A DNA stretch of 64,000 bases, from contig AP028876.1 in assembly GCA_036323355.1 (NCBI GenBank), positions 1,550,001-1,614,000 on the forward strand, given 5' to 3'. The notes beneath the pieces were generated by a model. It saw nothing but the letters and a program-made list of their open reading frames with translations, made no database searches and was not told where the DNA came from. The position numbers and the translations under genes were made by a program. This document shows positions 35,045 through 43,773 of the stretch, in pieces. Each line of letters opens with the position of its first letter. Position 1 is the stretch's first letter. This DNA comes from Gottschalkiaceae bacterium SANA (GTDB lineage: Bacteria > Bacillota > Clostridia > Tissierellales > GPF-1).

Positions 35045-35875
35045 ATGAAAAACACCATAGAGAAAGATGCCATGATCACACGAAAGTCGATTCGAACATT
35101 CACTGGTGAAAAACTATCGGTAAGTGACAAAAATTTGATATTGGATTATATCAATCATGTTGAAAACCGATTCAGCTTTCATGAGAATCAAATTCGAATT
35201 CAATTAATCGAAGTTGATGAAAGAAGATCTGACAAGATCGGCACCTATGGAATTATTAAAAATGCACCGGCTTTTCTTGTTGTAAGTTGTAAAAATGATC
35301 GAGACAGTTTGTTCGATTGCGGATATGTGGTGGAACGAATGGCCTTGTATCTGGCGCAAAATGGCTTGGGGACATGCTGGCTTGGCGGCACATTTCATCG
35401 AGCCAAACTAGTTGAAAAAGTTTCGCTTTTAGCGGATGAAATCATTCCTGTTATTCTACCGGTGGGCTATGGCGATAAGAAGCGGTCTTTGAGTGATAAA
35501 ATGATACGAAGTCTTGCAAAAGGTGATTCACGTTTGCCGTTTGACAAGCTATTTTTCTACGAAAACTTTATGCAGAAGATTCTTGATTCTGATCTGAGAG
35601 GAGAGTTGCAACTGGTGAGACTCGCTCCGAGTGCTTCTAACAAGCAGCCGTGGAGAATTCTGATGGATGAAAATGGTCATGCGCATTTTTATTTGAAACG
35701 AACATCAAAATATGCTGCGTCATTAAGCTATGATATTCAATGGCTTGATATGGGAATATCTGCGGCACATTATGAAATAGCATGTGGGGGCTGTGAGTTT
35801 CTTGTGGATGATGCCAAGTTGATACACGGGTATCTCGATTTGGAATATGTGATTACTGCAAAACGAAGAGTATAG
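35045..35875 (+). CDS. Nitroreductase-family protein (TM1586-like)
   Basis: The 276-aa flavoprotein candidate starts with the nitroreductase signature ITRKSIRTFTGEK and continues LNQNGLGTCWLGG-like (here LAQNGLGTCWLGGTF), then a second half with RLAPSASNKQPWRI and DMGISAAHYEIA. Two tandem half-domains match the putative TM-nitroreductase family, an FMN enzyme with all the dimer interface in one chain. Substrate unknown. A terminator follows. Confidence 0.8.
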   Translation: MKNTIEKDAMITRKSIRTFTGEKLSVSDKNLILDYINHVENRFSFHENQIRIQLIEVDERRSDKIGTYGIIKNAPAFLVVSCKNDRDSLFDCGYVVERMALYLAQNGLGTCWLGGTFHRAKLVEKVSLLADEIIPVILPVGYGDKKRSLSDKMIRSLAKGDSRLPFDKLFFYENFMQKILDSDLRGELQLVRLAPSASNKQPWRILMDENGHAHFYLKRTSKYAASLSYDIQWLDMGISAAHYEIACGGCEFLVDDAKLIHGYLDLEYVITAKRRV

Positions 35876-35893
35876 TTGTGTAAGATATACACG

Positions 35894-35940
35894 GAAGCCG
35901 CTTGTTCTCCTGAGTCTGGGAGAAGAGGGGGGCTTTTTTA
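35894..35940 (+). terminator. Intrinsic terminator
   Basis: AGCCGCTTGTTCTCC pairs imperfectly with GGGAGAAGAGGGGGGCT and is followed by TTTTTA. Confidence 0.75.
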
Positions 35941-36037
35941 TTGAAGGCTTGAAAATCATTCTGTGCATAATAAATTGTCATGGAAATTGATGTATTGTGA
36001 AGAATTTTATTTTTATCGAAGATCTGCTTAATATATA

Positions 36038-36085
36038 TTGATAAAGAAGCAAGAATGATATAGACTGTAAATTAATAACAGTCTA
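36038..36085 (+). promoter_or_regulatory. Probable promoter with overlapping palindrome for the ECF/MobB operon
   Basis: TTGATA and TAGACT are 17 bases apart (36038-36066). The -10 forms the left arm of a perfect 8-bp inverted repeat TAGACTGT / ACAGTCTA (36061-36085, nine-base spacer), which could be an operator or a leader hairpin. Transcription would start near 36073, upstream of the riboswitch. Confidence 0.45.
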
Positions 36086-36118
36086 AGTTTTTGGGAAAGA
36101 TTAATTGCATAGCAAGGA

Positions 36119-36208
36119 TTCCGAGTCTATCGCTCTACGGGAAACTATGAGCGATAAACCTATGGGTAAACGAAGAAATTTGCTTGCCTCCCGTGTTTGG
36201 AAAGGAAG
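36119..36208 (+). promoter_or_regulatory. Moco/Tuco-family riboswitch aptamer (transporter operon)
   Basis: Folding by eye gives: a short P1 (TTCC 36119-36122 with GGAA 36204-36207); the junction GAG; hairpin 1 with 8-bp arms TATCGCTC / GAGCGATA capped by a GAAA tetraloop; hairpin 2 with arms GGTAA / TTGCC, an A-C mismatch, CGAA / TTTG and another GAAA tetraloop; then the 3' strand CCCGTGTTTGGAAAGG. That 3' strand nearly equals, from memory, the end of the E. coli moaA Moco riboswitch. The P3 hairpin of E. coli is missing, as in the variants proposed to sense the tungsten cofactor. A covariance search was not possible here. Confidence 0.72.
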
Positions 36209-36257
36209 AAGTACCCGCTTTATTTGGCGTTCTTTCTTATGGGGAGAACGTTTTTTT
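36202..36257 (+). terminator. Riboswitch expression platform: antiterminator and terminator
   Basis: The terminator is CGTTCTTTC (36228-36236) with GGGGAGAACG (36241-36250) and a seven-base T-run. An alternative stem pairs AAGGAAGAA (36202-36210) with TTCTTTCTT (36230-36238), which would block it. The aptamer P1 3' strand lies inside this antiterminator, so ligand binding should free the terminator and switch the operon off. Confidence 0.7.
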
Positions 36258-36288
36258 GTTGAAAGAATTAACTAAAATGGAGGGAGAA

Positions 36289-36807
36289 ATGAAACGATCA
36301 AAGCAAATCCTATGGATCTGTATGAGTTTATTAATCATATTCTCTTTGCGCGGTTGGGCACTTCATAATCAAGCAACTCCTCTCGCAAAACGATTCTCTT
36401 CTCAAGTGGAAACTTTTGAAGCCAAGTATGGAAAGGGTGAGAAAAACACAGGGAATGAGCAAGTCTTACTTAGCTATCGAATGGATGAGGACAAAAAAAG
36501 ATTTCTTGCTGCTGGCCAGGGATATGAAGACTGGATCTTGTTAAATGTGGTGATTGACAAGGAAGAAGTTGTTGAGGTTGGAGTGGTTTATAGCAAGGAG
36601 TCGGATGGATATGGTTCTTATGTTGAGGAGGAGTGGTTTTTAGAACGCACCTTGCTCAAACTTGATCCGGCTCTTGAACTGGTTAAGTATCGAAAAGAAT
36701 CATCCAATGAAGTTGTGGCAATAACGGGGGCGACAATGACCAGTCAGGGTGTTGTCGACGCGATTAATTCATGCATAAAGATGAAGGAGGAGACAGAATA
36801 TGAGTAA
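36289..36807 (+). CDS. Membrane-anchored FMN-binding domain protein
   Basis: This 172-aa protein has an N-terminal anchor (about 6-25) and an extracytoplasmic FMN-binding domain (RnfG/NosR type). The motif EVVAITGATMTSQGVVDAIN (about 141-160) contains T-G-A-T, where ApbE-type flavin transferases attach FMN to Thr. It is a candidate electron carrier at the membrane surface. AGGGAG precedes ATG 36289; the longer frame from 36184 runs into the riboswitch. It is the first gene of the operon and overlaps the next gene by eight bases. Confidence 0.82.
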   Translation: MKRSKQILWICMSLLIIFSLRGWALHNQATPLAKRFSSQVETFEAKYGKGEKNTGNEQVLLSYRMDEDKKRFLAAGQGYEDWILLNVVIDKEEVVEVGVVYSKESDGYGSYVEEEWFLERTLLKLDPALELVKYRKESSNEVVAITGATMTSQGVVDAINSCIKMKEETEYE

Positions 36808-38389
36808 GCAGTTAAAATCAAAATTAAGTTTATTGTTGGTTGTATTGATGGGATTGGTGGTTTTGGGAGGATGTTCTTCAACGGAAGCAAGCGAAGCGCC
36901 TGAAGTGATAGAAACAGCCGGTTATCAATATGATGGAGAGTTGATGTTTACCGGTGAGGGGGTATCATTTTCTATCGCCTATAACGACCTCTACGAAAGA
37001 GTTGCCGTTAGCCGCGAGGTAAAGAATGTTTCTTCCAGCGGAGAAGAAAGTGTTAATCAGGTGAAGGGCGTTGTATTGGGCGATTTGCTGCAAGAGCAAG
37101 GATTGTCACTAGGTGATTATTCGAGTATGCGTTTTACCGCAGCTGACGGATATGCCATTGATGTACCTGCAGAAATATTAGCAGAGAAAGAAATTATTTT
37201 AGCCTATGAATTTGACGGCCAAGCATTGTCAGAGAAAAAAATGCCTTTGCGTGTTGCCATTGACGATGTTCGTTCCATGTACTATGTTTCGAATTTGGCA
37301 TCGATAGAGCTATTCTCTGATTCGACTGAAGAAGCTGTTGTTGAGTCAAGTGACCGTAAAATTGTATGGATTGAAACAGCAAGCCAAGGGCTGGAACAAG
37401 AAATCTATACATATTATGAAAATGAAGATCAAGCCATTATGGTGAAGGATCTTCTGACAGCCCATGTGGATGCGGACTATTCAAAAGTTGAATTCGTTGC
37501 TTCTGATGGATTTGAAAAAACGGAAAGTGCTGATGTTGCCGATCAGGCATACTTGAAAGTAACCGGAGAAGACGCCCCCTTGTTTACGGGCATTGATCTT
37601 CCAAAGGGCATGAATGTGAAAAGCATTGCCTTTATGGATGTTGCTAATGTAACTTTCGTCTCTGCTCAACAAGCGATGGTTTTGTTGGGCCAAGCGACAG
37701 TGGGTGACGACCTGGGTGTATCCTTGGGTCAGATTATAGAAAAATCCGGATTGGAAGGTGACTTCTTTACACTGACTGCCAATGATGGGTATGGGGTTGA
37801 AGTACCGAAAGAAGCCATTAAAGACGGCGTTGTCTATGTGAATAATGATGGCACCAACACAGTGAAATTCAATGGTGATTATCCAAAAAATACAAAAATA
37901 AAGAACTTGTTGTCTATCGTTTCAAGCGATGGTGCAAACGCGATTGTTATTGAGACTGCAGAATCGGAAACTGCGCCAGAAGCTTCAGAAGCGGTTGTTG
38001 AATCAGGTGAGTGGGCAATCGAATTTGATGGCTTGTCAGATGGAGCATTTACCTTTACTAGCGACAAGGCGGAACGCAAGTTGACACGTGTTGCTTTGCA
38101 TACAGAACGTATGAAAAACGATGTTGTTAAAGCGAATGATTGGGAAGGCTACAAACTGATTGATATTTTAGATTTCTTGCATGTTGAAAATTATACCGAG
38201 TTGACGATTGCTTCACTTGACGGATATGAGGTTGTATTGATGGCGAATCAAGTCGATGATGAAACCCTTCTTGCAGTTGTTCAAGATGGTCAAGTTATGA
38301 GCGAACCGGATAACAGGGTTCAATTGGTTCAAAACACTGAGTTTTCAACCACGTGGGTGAAAGGGGTCGCAAAGATCACGGTGAAGTAA
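36800..38389 (+). CDS. Lipoprotein with repeated SUOX/molybdopterin-binding-like modules
   Basis: The 529-aa lipoprotein (lipobox VLGGC, Cys about 25) is built of about four repeats. Each has a 'G-V-x-L-x-x-L-L' helix and an ADGY-type turn: TAADGYAIDVP, VASDGFEKTE, TANDGYGVEVP and ASLDGYEVVLM. This pattern resembles the oxidoreductase molybdopterin-binding (sulfite oxidase) fold, without the catalytic Cys region. It lies between the FMN protein and the ECF S component, so I infer a surface substrate-binding role for the transporter, possibly for a pterin cofactor. The fold assignment is by eye. Confidence 0.65.
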   Translation: MSKQLKSKLSLLLVVLMGLVVLGGCSSTEASEAPEVIETAGYQYDGELMFTGEGVSFSIAYNDLYERVAVSREVKNVSSSGEESVNQVKGVVLGDLLQEQGLSLGDYSSMRFTAADGYAIDVPAEILAEKEIILAYEFDGQALSEKKMPLRVAIDDVRSMYYVSNLASIELFSDSTEEAVVESSDRKIVWIETASQGLEQEIYTYYENEDQAIMVKDLLTAHVDADYSKVEFVASDGFEKTESADVADQAYLKVTGEDAPLFTGIDLPKGMNVKSIAFMDVANVTFVSAQQAMVLLGQATVGDDLGVSLGQIIEKSGLEGDFFTLTANDGYGVEVPKEAIKDGVVYVNNDGTNTVKFNGDYPKNTKIKNLLSIVSSDGANAIVIETAESETAPEASEAVVESGEWAIEFDGLSDGAFTFTSDKAERKLTRVALHTERMKNDVVKANDWEGYKLIDILDFLHVENYTELTIASLDGYEVVLMANQVDDETLLAVVQDGQVMSEPDNRVQLVQNTEFSTTWVKGVAKITVK

Positions 38390-38404
38390 CCCGGAGGTAT
38401 TCTT

Positions 38405-38962
38405 ATGAAAGAGTTGCGAGGATTGAGTATTTTTGAATGGGTATTGATGGCGCTGATGGCATCCCTTGGGATTGCTACCAAGCCTATTGTTGTACCGCTG
38501 GCACATATGATAACAGGTCCCCTCTTTATACCAGGGGGGGCCTTTGCTGGTGGATTTTATATGCTCTGGTTGGTTTTGGCTGGTGGATTGATCGGGAAAC
38601 GTGGTGTACCGACCATGACAGCCTTGATTCAGGCGATGATTATTGTGGTGACGGGCAGTTTTGGAAGTCATGGATTAATCAGCATCGTGACCTATACCTT
38701 ACCTGGTCTGATGATTGATCTCTTCTTCTTTTTGATTCGTCGAAAATGGGAAACACCCTTTGATTTCTTTTTTGCTGGCATGATTGCCAATCTAACGGGT
38801 ACCTATTTGACCAATTTGGTATTCTTTCGTTTGCCTTGGCTGCCGCTTGTGATGACATTGGCGAGTGCCTTGTTGTCCGGTGGAATAGGTGGTGTGATTG
38901 CCTATCAAATTTATCGACGGATTCAGGTAACGAGGAGGGGAAAATATGAAGAAAAAAGTTGA
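38405..38962 (+). CDS. ECF transporter S component
   Basis: The 185-aa protein has about five to six membrane helices and the general look of an energy-coupling-factor substrate-specific subunit: a small-residue-rich first helix (VLMALMASLGIA) for contact with EcfT, a GGAFAGGFYMLW segment and a basic cytoplasmic end. I cannot assign it to a known vitamin subfamily. Linked A, A' and T genes lie 2 kb downstream, so this is a group I (dedicated) ECF system. Ribosome binding site CGGAGG. It overlaps the next gene by 17 bases. Confidence 0.8.
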   Translation: MKELRGLSIFEWVLMALMASLGIATKPIVVPLAHMITGPLFIPGGAFAGGFYMLWLVLAGGLIGKRGVPTMTALIQAMIIVVTGSFGSHGLISIVTYTLPGLMIDLFFFLIRRKWETPFDFFFAGMIANLTGTYLTNLVFFRLPWLPLVMTLASALLSGGIGGVIAYQIYRRIQVTRRGKYEEKS

Positions 38963-40427
38963 GAAGCTTCTTGTGCTTCTCTTTCTTGTCTTCTGTGTTC
39001 TAAGTGGATTCACAGCTTGCCAGGACACTGAAATGACAAGCCCCTTAATCATTCGGGGTGATGTGGCAGAGAATATTGCAGTTCAAACAATTTGGTCAAG
39101 CATGGAAAAATCAACGATTGAGTGGAATGGAGAAAACGTTAAGGGCGTGGCTTTGCAAGCGCTAGTGGGTGAAGGTTTTCTTTATGAAAAAAATGACTGG
39201 ATTCTGCTTGCTGAAGATGGATTTATGGTACGTCTTGATGGTGAGACCATATCTGATACTTTTATGGCTTACGACTCGGAACGTCAGTGGTTTTATATGT
39301 CCGACAAACATCCAGTTAATAGCCGTGTGAAACATATTAAGGAAATTATTGTTGTAAAAGATGAGGCACAACAGGTTGTTTACGATTCAGGAATCAATTT
39401 GGTGTTGGGGGAAGAAAATCATCACTTCTCCATGGGAGAATTGCTGGTGCGGGATCATCAAGTGATTATGCAGACTGATGGGATCAGCCGATCCGGTGAG
39501 ATCGCTATTGAAGTAATGAAGCAAAAACGCGTGATTCCACTGAATGGTCTGATTGAGATTCCTAACCAACAAGCACTTATTGTTACTCGGAGCGGTGAGA
39601 TGATCTATGAAGCCGCTGAAGGCGGTATGCTGGAATTGGAAAATGGAGCCATAAACTATCGAAGACAAAATTCGTCGGAAGTTATTCGGGATCTGGTTGG
39701 CATTATGTTAGATCCGCCAGCAGGATCCAATATGGATGCCTACTATGATGCAAAATATTATATGGAACACGAAGAACCTGTTTTGGTGCTCTTTTTGGAT
39801 GGGTTTTCCTATGAAGAGTATAGAGCGCTTTGTAAAAACCATCCAGATTTCTTTATGACGAATTTGCCAGAATTTGATCGGGCAACAAGTGTCTATCGGC
39901 CGGTAACCAATGCGGGTTTTGCTGCTATGGTGACTGGACAGCCACCGAGTGTCAACGGGATTCATGATCGCAGCGGGCGTGAATTAACTTGTTCAAGTAT
40001 CTTTTACGAAGCAGAAAAAAACAATGTCGAAAGCTTATTGGTGGAAGGCGAAATTAAAATTTTGAACCTACCAGGTGAGACCATTCTAAATCTCGATCGA
40101 AATGAAAATGGAACAAGCGATGATGAGATCTTCGAATCGGCAATGGAAAAATTAGATTCAGAGAAATACGGATATACCATGGTGCACTTTCACAGCATCG
40201 ATGATGCTGGACATCAATCGGGTCCTTTAGGAGACTTGACTTGGCAGCGAATAAAAGAAGTAGATGAGTATGTGAGGGCTTTGGTGGCAGCTTGGGATGG
40301 ACGCGTCATTATCACTGCGGATCACGGCATGCATCAGGAAGGTGAAGGCGGCAATCACTGGGACTTCCGCGCGGAAGACCTGACGATTCCCTATTTGACG
40401 TTGCAAGGAGGAAAAGCAAATGAATAA
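38946..40427 (+). CDS. Exported protein: SUOX-like module plus nucleotide pyrophosphatase/phosphodiesterase-like domain
   Basis: The 493-aa protein has a signal segment ending in a lipobox-like FTAC (Cys about 25), an N-terminal DGY-type module (LLAEDGFMVRLDGE, about 77-90) and a C-terminal alkaline-phosphatase-superfamily domain of NPP type. The metal and catalytic sites are visible: FLDGFSYEEY (first Asp), RPVTNAGFAAMVTG with the Thr nucleophile, HFHSIDDAGHQSGP, ITADHGMHQ and a late NHWDF His. NPP enzymes split pyrophosphate or phosphodiester bonds, so it could strip a nucleotide from a dinucleotide cofactor such as MGD outside the cell; that is inference. Confidence 0.75.
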   Translation: MKKKVEKLLVLLFLVFCVLSGFTACQDTEMTSPLIIRGDVAENIAVQTIWSSMEKSTIEWNGENVKGVALQALVGEGFLYEKNDWILLAEDGFMVRLDGETISDTFMAYDSERQWFYMSDKHPVNSRVKHIKEIIVVKDEAQQVVYDSGINLVLGEENHHFSMGELLVRDHQVIMQTDGISRSGEIAIEVMKQKRVIPLNGLIEIPNQQALIVTRSGEMIYEAAEGGMLELENGAINYRRQNSSEVIRDLVGIMLDPPAGSNMDAYYDAKYYMEHEEPVLVLFLDGFSYEEYRALCKNHPDFFMTNLPEFDRATSVYRPVTNAGFAAMVTGQPPSVNGIHDRSGRELTCSSIFYEAEKNNVESLLVEGEIKILNLPGETILNLDRNENGTSDDEIFESAMEKLDSEKYGYTMVHFHSIDDAGHQSGPLGDLTWQRIKEVDEYVRALVAAWDGRVIITADHGMHQEGEGGNHWDFRAEDLTIPYLTLQGGKANE

Positions 40428-40944
40428 GCAAAACAAATCAATCCTTGGAATTATCGTCGTACTCGTTGTGATTTTGGGTGTGACAGGATATTTAAATCGC
40501 GGAGCAACTGCAGAGAAGTCTGCACTCAATGAAAACGCGGTTTTCAAGGTGTTGGTTAATGGCGAAGAGATTGCTAGTAAAAATATGGTGGAAATTCAAG
40601 CCTATGGGGAAGTGGATTTTGAGGCCAACTTGAAGACCAGTGGTAAAGATCCGATTCCATATACGTATTCTGGTGTTCTGCTAAAAGCTATTTTGGAAGA
40701 TGCAGGGGTGGATTTGTCGGATGCAAAAGGCGTTGTGGTTTCGGCGGTTGACGGGTATGCGGTCTCCCTTACCATGGAGAAAATTTTAGCCGACGACAAT
40801 GTATATCTTGCCTATAAGCGGGATGGTGAATTGATTGGAACTCGTGAAGAAGGCGGAAAAGGACCCTATCAGATGATTATCAGCAAGGATGCTTTCAGTC
40901 AATATTGGTGTAAATATGCCTTGTCCGCGGATGTTCAGAAATAA
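40420..40944 (+). CDS. Membrane-anchored single SUOX/molybdopterin-binding-like domain protein
   Basis: The 174-aa protein has an N-terminal anchor (about 8-25) and one complete module: YSGVLLKAILEDAGVDLSDA, VVVSAVDGYAVSLTMEKIL, YLAYKRDGELIG and a C-terminal GPYQMIISKDAFSQYW. This follows the order of the oxidoreductase molybdopterin-binding domain (helix, DGY turn, lid, basic strand), though no cofactor-ligating Cys is evident in the usual place. It overlaps the genes on both sides by a few bases, indicating tight coupling to the ECF ATPases. Confidence 0.7.
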   Translation: MNKQNKSILGIIVVLVVILGVTGYLNRGATAEKSALNENAVFKVLVNGEEIASKNMVEIQAYGEVDFEANLKTSGKDPIPYTYSGVLLKAILEDAGVDLSDAKGVVVSAVDGYAVSLTMEKILADDNVYLAYKRDGELIGTREEGGKGPYQMIISKDAFSQYWCKYALSADVQK

Positions 40945-41633
40945 TGAAAGAAGCGATGGTTCAAATCCAAGGCTTGAATTTCTGTTATCAAAAGGAAAAA
41001 CCACTGTTTCGAGATACAAGAGCGGTGTTTTATCGCGGTCAGATCACCGGTATCGTTGGATTGAGCGGTTGTGGAAAATCAACCTTGCTTCGCTTGATTA
41101 ATGGAAATTTGAGAATGGATAAGTGGCCGGAGGCCTCAGGAAAAATTCTGATTGAGGGAAAGAATCGTGAAGTTTGGAATCAAGATGAACTGATCCAGAA
41201 GATGGGAACCGTGTATCAGGATCCAGATTGCCAAATTCTATTTTCTCATGTAGAAGACGAATGGGTATTCGGTATGGAGAATTATCAATTGTCACCGGAA
41301 GAAATGGATATGCGTATGGAGAATGTCTGTGAGCTTTTACAGATTCATCATTTGCGCCATCGCAATCCCAATGAATTGTCAGGTGGCGAAAAGCAATTGG
41401 TGATTTTGGCATCAATTCTTTGTTTGGAGGCTGAAATTTTCATTTTGGACGAATGTATGACTCAGGTTGATGTGGAAGGGCGACAATTGATTTTTGCAGC
41501 CTTAAAGCGATTAAAAGCGGCAGGGAAGACTTTGATTTTGGTTGAACATGAAGAAGAACATTTACAGATTGCGGATCGGGTGTATCGATTGCAGGATCAG
41601 AAATTGACAGATGAACTTGTGAAGGGGTTATAG
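40944..41633 (+). CDS. ecfA: ECF transporter ATPase (EcfA)
   Basis: This 229-aa ABC ATPase has Walker A GLSGCGKST (about 38-46), Q-loop YQDPDCQ, signature LSGGEKQLVILASI (about 140-153) and Walker B IFILDECMTQVD (Glu followed by Cys instead of the usual Pro). Q-D-P in the Q-loop is typical of CbiO/EcfA proteins. Start ATG overlaps the stop of the preceding gene (TAATG). With the next ATPase it forms the heterodimeric motor. Confidence 0.88.
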   Translation: MKEAMVQIQGLNFCYQKEKPLFRDTRAVFYRGQITGIVGLSGCGKSTLLRLINGNLRMDKWPEASGKILIEGKNREVWNQDELIQKMGTVYQDPDCQILFSHVEDEWVFGMENYQLSPEEMDMRMENVCELLQIHHLRHRNPNELSGGEKQLVILASILCLEAEIFILDECMTQVDVEGRQLIFAALKRLKAAGKTLILVEHEEEHLQIADRVYRLQDQKLTDELVKGL

Positions 41634-41635
41634 GC

Positions 41636-42298
41636 ATGGCATATTTTGAAGTGGATGGTATTTCTTACGGGGTTCGTGGGCGAAGCATATTCAATCATAT
41701 TAGTTGTCAATTGAATCAAGCGGAATTTGTATCACTAGTAGGAGCTAATGGAATTGGGAAAACCACATTGGCCAAATTAATGATGGGTATTCTGACGCCA
41801 GAGGCTGGCCAAATTCGTTTGGATGGAAAACCGATGTCCAAGCTCGCTCTTTACGAGGTAGGCCGTAAGATTGGATATCTCTTTCAAAATCCTACGAGTC
41901 AGATCTTTTGCGCGACCATTCAGGAAGAATTGCTCTTTGCTCAACGATTTCAGGGTGGAGAGACGCCTGAGGGAGAGGCGCGGGCTAAGGAAATGATTGA
42001 CCGTTTTTCCCTTCATGAGGCGAAGGACAGTCCGGTTCATGCCTTGAGCCATGGTGAAAAGCAGAGATTGGCTTTGGCAACGATCATGATGAGCCAGCCA
42101 GAGTATTTAATTCTAGATGAGCCAACGACTGGACTTGATCAAGTCCGAAAGGCAGAGCTGGGCAAATACTTGAAGGAAATCCATCAATCGGGCGTGGGGA
42201 TCTTGATGATCAGTCATGACCATGGTTTTGTTAAAGAAATGAGCCAGCGGATTTTGAGAATGGATGAGGAGGGATTGCATGAAGAAAATCTCTTTTGA
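41636..42298 (+). CDS. ecfA: ECF transporter ATPase (EcfA')
   Basis: This 220-aa second ATPase of the ECF motor has Walker A GANGIGKTT (about 37-45), Q-loop LFQNPTSQIF, signature LSHGEKQRLALAT (about 137-149; His replaces the usual Gly) and Walker B LILDEPTTGLD. It starts two bases after the partner ATPase and overlaps ecfT by 20 bases. Confidence 0.9.
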   Translation: MAYFEVDGISYGVRGRSIFNHISCQLNQAEFVSLVGANGIGKTTLAKLMMGILTPEAGQIRLDGKPMSKLALYEVGRKIGYLFQNPTSQIFCATIQEELLFAQRFQGGETPEGEARAKEMIDRFSLHEAKDSPVHALSHGEKQRLALATIMMSQPEYLILDEPTTGLDQVRKAELGKYLKEIHQSGVGILMISHDHGFVKEMSQRILRMDEEGLHEENLF

Positions 42299-43001
42299 TC
42301 CAAGAACGAAGTTATTTGTTGTCTTATGTTTGTCAACGGCTGCTGTTGCTTTTCCAGAATGGCAAAATTTACTTAGAGTGACCTTGGTTGGTATTGGTTT
42401 TGGATGGGTATTTTCTGTTCCATTTGGCAGTTTATTAAGGCGGTTTTCAAGAATTCTGACTTTGTTTTTCGGCTTGATCCTTGTGCAGAGTCTCTTTACC
42501 CATCAAGGGGAAGCGATTCTTCAGATTGCCAGAGTTCCCATTTTGACAACAGTTGGCTTGGAACGGGGATTGGCCTACTTATTTCGGGTGGTCATCATCC
42601 TCTTGTCTGGCTCTATTCTGGCTACATCGAGTATGCGGGATCTCTTGCAGGCTTTGCAGCAGTTGAAACTGCCCTATGTGATTGGACTGATGACGGCCAT
42701 TGGTGTCAAATTTCTGCCGATCTTTGTTGCTGAGGTACAAGATGCTTTTGTTGCCATGCAACTCAGGGGAATTGATGTGAAGCATTTAAAGCTAAGAAAA
42801 AGAATTCAGGTGATCGCTTATCTGTTCATTCCATTGATTCTATCGACTTTGGATAAGGCAGAAAGATTGGCGGCTACCATTGAGAGCCGCGGATTCCGGA
42901 CTGGAGCCAAGCGATCGCATTATCGGAAACTGAAGCTGAGACGACAAGATTTGATTTGCATGATGATTGTACCGATGGTCATGCTTTTGACGAGAGTATA
43001 G
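42279..43001 (+). CDS. ecfT: ECF transporter transmembrane component (EcfT)
   Basis: The ~240-aa coupling subunit has about five to six membrane helices and the two cytoplasmic Ala-Arg-Gly-like coupling motifs, seen as MQLRGID and IESRGFRTG, that sit in the ATPase grooves. GGAGGG before ATG 42279 supports this start over 42264. Together with EcfA, EcfA' and the S component encoded at 38405 it makes a full ECF importer. Confidence 0.88.
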   Translation: MKKISFDPRTKLFVVLCLSTAAVAFPEWQNLLRVTLVGIGFGWVFSVPFGSLLRRFSRILTLFFGLILVQSLFTHQGEAILQIARVPILTTVGLERGLAYLFRVVIILLSGSILATSSMRDLLQALQQLKLPYVIGLMTAIGVKFLPIFVAEVQDAFVAMQLRGIDVKHLKLRKRIQVIAYLFIPLILSTLDKAERLAATIESRGFRTGAKRSHYRKLKLRRQDLICMMIVPMVMLLTRV

Positions 43002-43011
43002 GAGGAATCAT

Positions 43012-43773
43012 ATGAAAGTTATATCCGTTGTTGGCTATTCGAAATCTGGCAAAACAACTACGATTGAGACGATTATTCGAGAGTTGCGTAAACGAAACTA
43101 TCGAGTGGGGAGCATTAAGGATATTCATTACGAGGGGTTTCAAATCGACACGGACGGAACCAATACGGATCGCCATCGAAAAGCGGGATCAGAATTGGTG
43201 ACGGCAAGAGGGCTGCATGAGACCGATGTATTGTTTTCGGATCGATTGGACCTATACGCCATGGCGCGATTCTATGATGTGGATTTTTTAATTGTTGAAG
43301 GGATTCGGGAAGCCAATACACCGATTATTTTAACAGCAGACAAGATTGAAGATTTGGACCAACGCTGGAGTGACCATGTATTTATGGTTTCTGGTAAGAT
43401 TGCTGATGAGATTGATGAATACAGGGGAATGCCTGCCATTAGTGTGTTACAAGATCCGATGGCACTGGTTGATCGAATTGAAGAAACTGCTTTTGATTTG
43501 TTGCCTGATTTTCCGGCGACTTGCTGTACCGCTTGCGGGGGGACTTGCAGGGAACTATGCGCGGCAATTCTAAGAGGGGAAAGAGAGCGGAAAGATTGTG
43601 TTCTCGATCAAGCGCAAGTACGATTGTCTGTAAATGATCAACAGATTCCCATGGTTCCTTTTGTACAAAATATTCTTAGAAATGCAGTGCTTGGCGTTGT
43701 AAAGGAATTGGAAGGATCTCAAGACGATGCAAAGATTACGATTGAAATTGGTCCGTCATGGCAGCAAAAATGA
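43012..43773 (+). CDS. mobB: MobB-type GTPase with C-terminal Cys-rich domain
   Basis: The first ~160 of 253 residues are MobB, the P-loop adaptor in molybdopterin guanine dinucleotide synthesis: GYSKSGKTTT (about 6-15), KDIHYEGFQIDTDGTNTD, with the D-x-x-G-T-N-T-D family motif, and FLIVEGIRE (Walker B-like). A Cys-rich linker follows, CCTACGGTCRELC (about 171-183) plus one more Cys, which could hold a metal or Fe-S cluster, and then a ~55-residue domain (VRLSVNDQQIPMVPFVQNIL). AGGAGG precedes the start. Finding MobB in the ECF operon links the transporter to Mo/W pterin cofactor. Confidence 0.85.
   Translation: MKVISVVGYSKSGKTTTIETIIRELRKRNYRVGSIKDIHYEGFQIDTDGTNTDRHRKAGSELVTARGLHETDVLFSDRLDLYAMARFYDVDFLIVEGIREANTPIILTADKIEDLDQRWSDHVFMVSGKIADEIDEYRGMPAISVLQDPMALVDRIEETAFDLLPDFPATCCTACGGTCRELCAAILRGERERKDCVLDQAQVRLSVNDQQIPMVPFVQNILRNAVLGVVKELEGSQDDAKITIEIGPSWQQK

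Noticed and set aside
36184-36288. N-terminal extension of the FMN-binding protein
   Set aside because: The extra codons cover the riboswitch and its terminator; a proper ribosome binding site and signal anchor begin at 36289.
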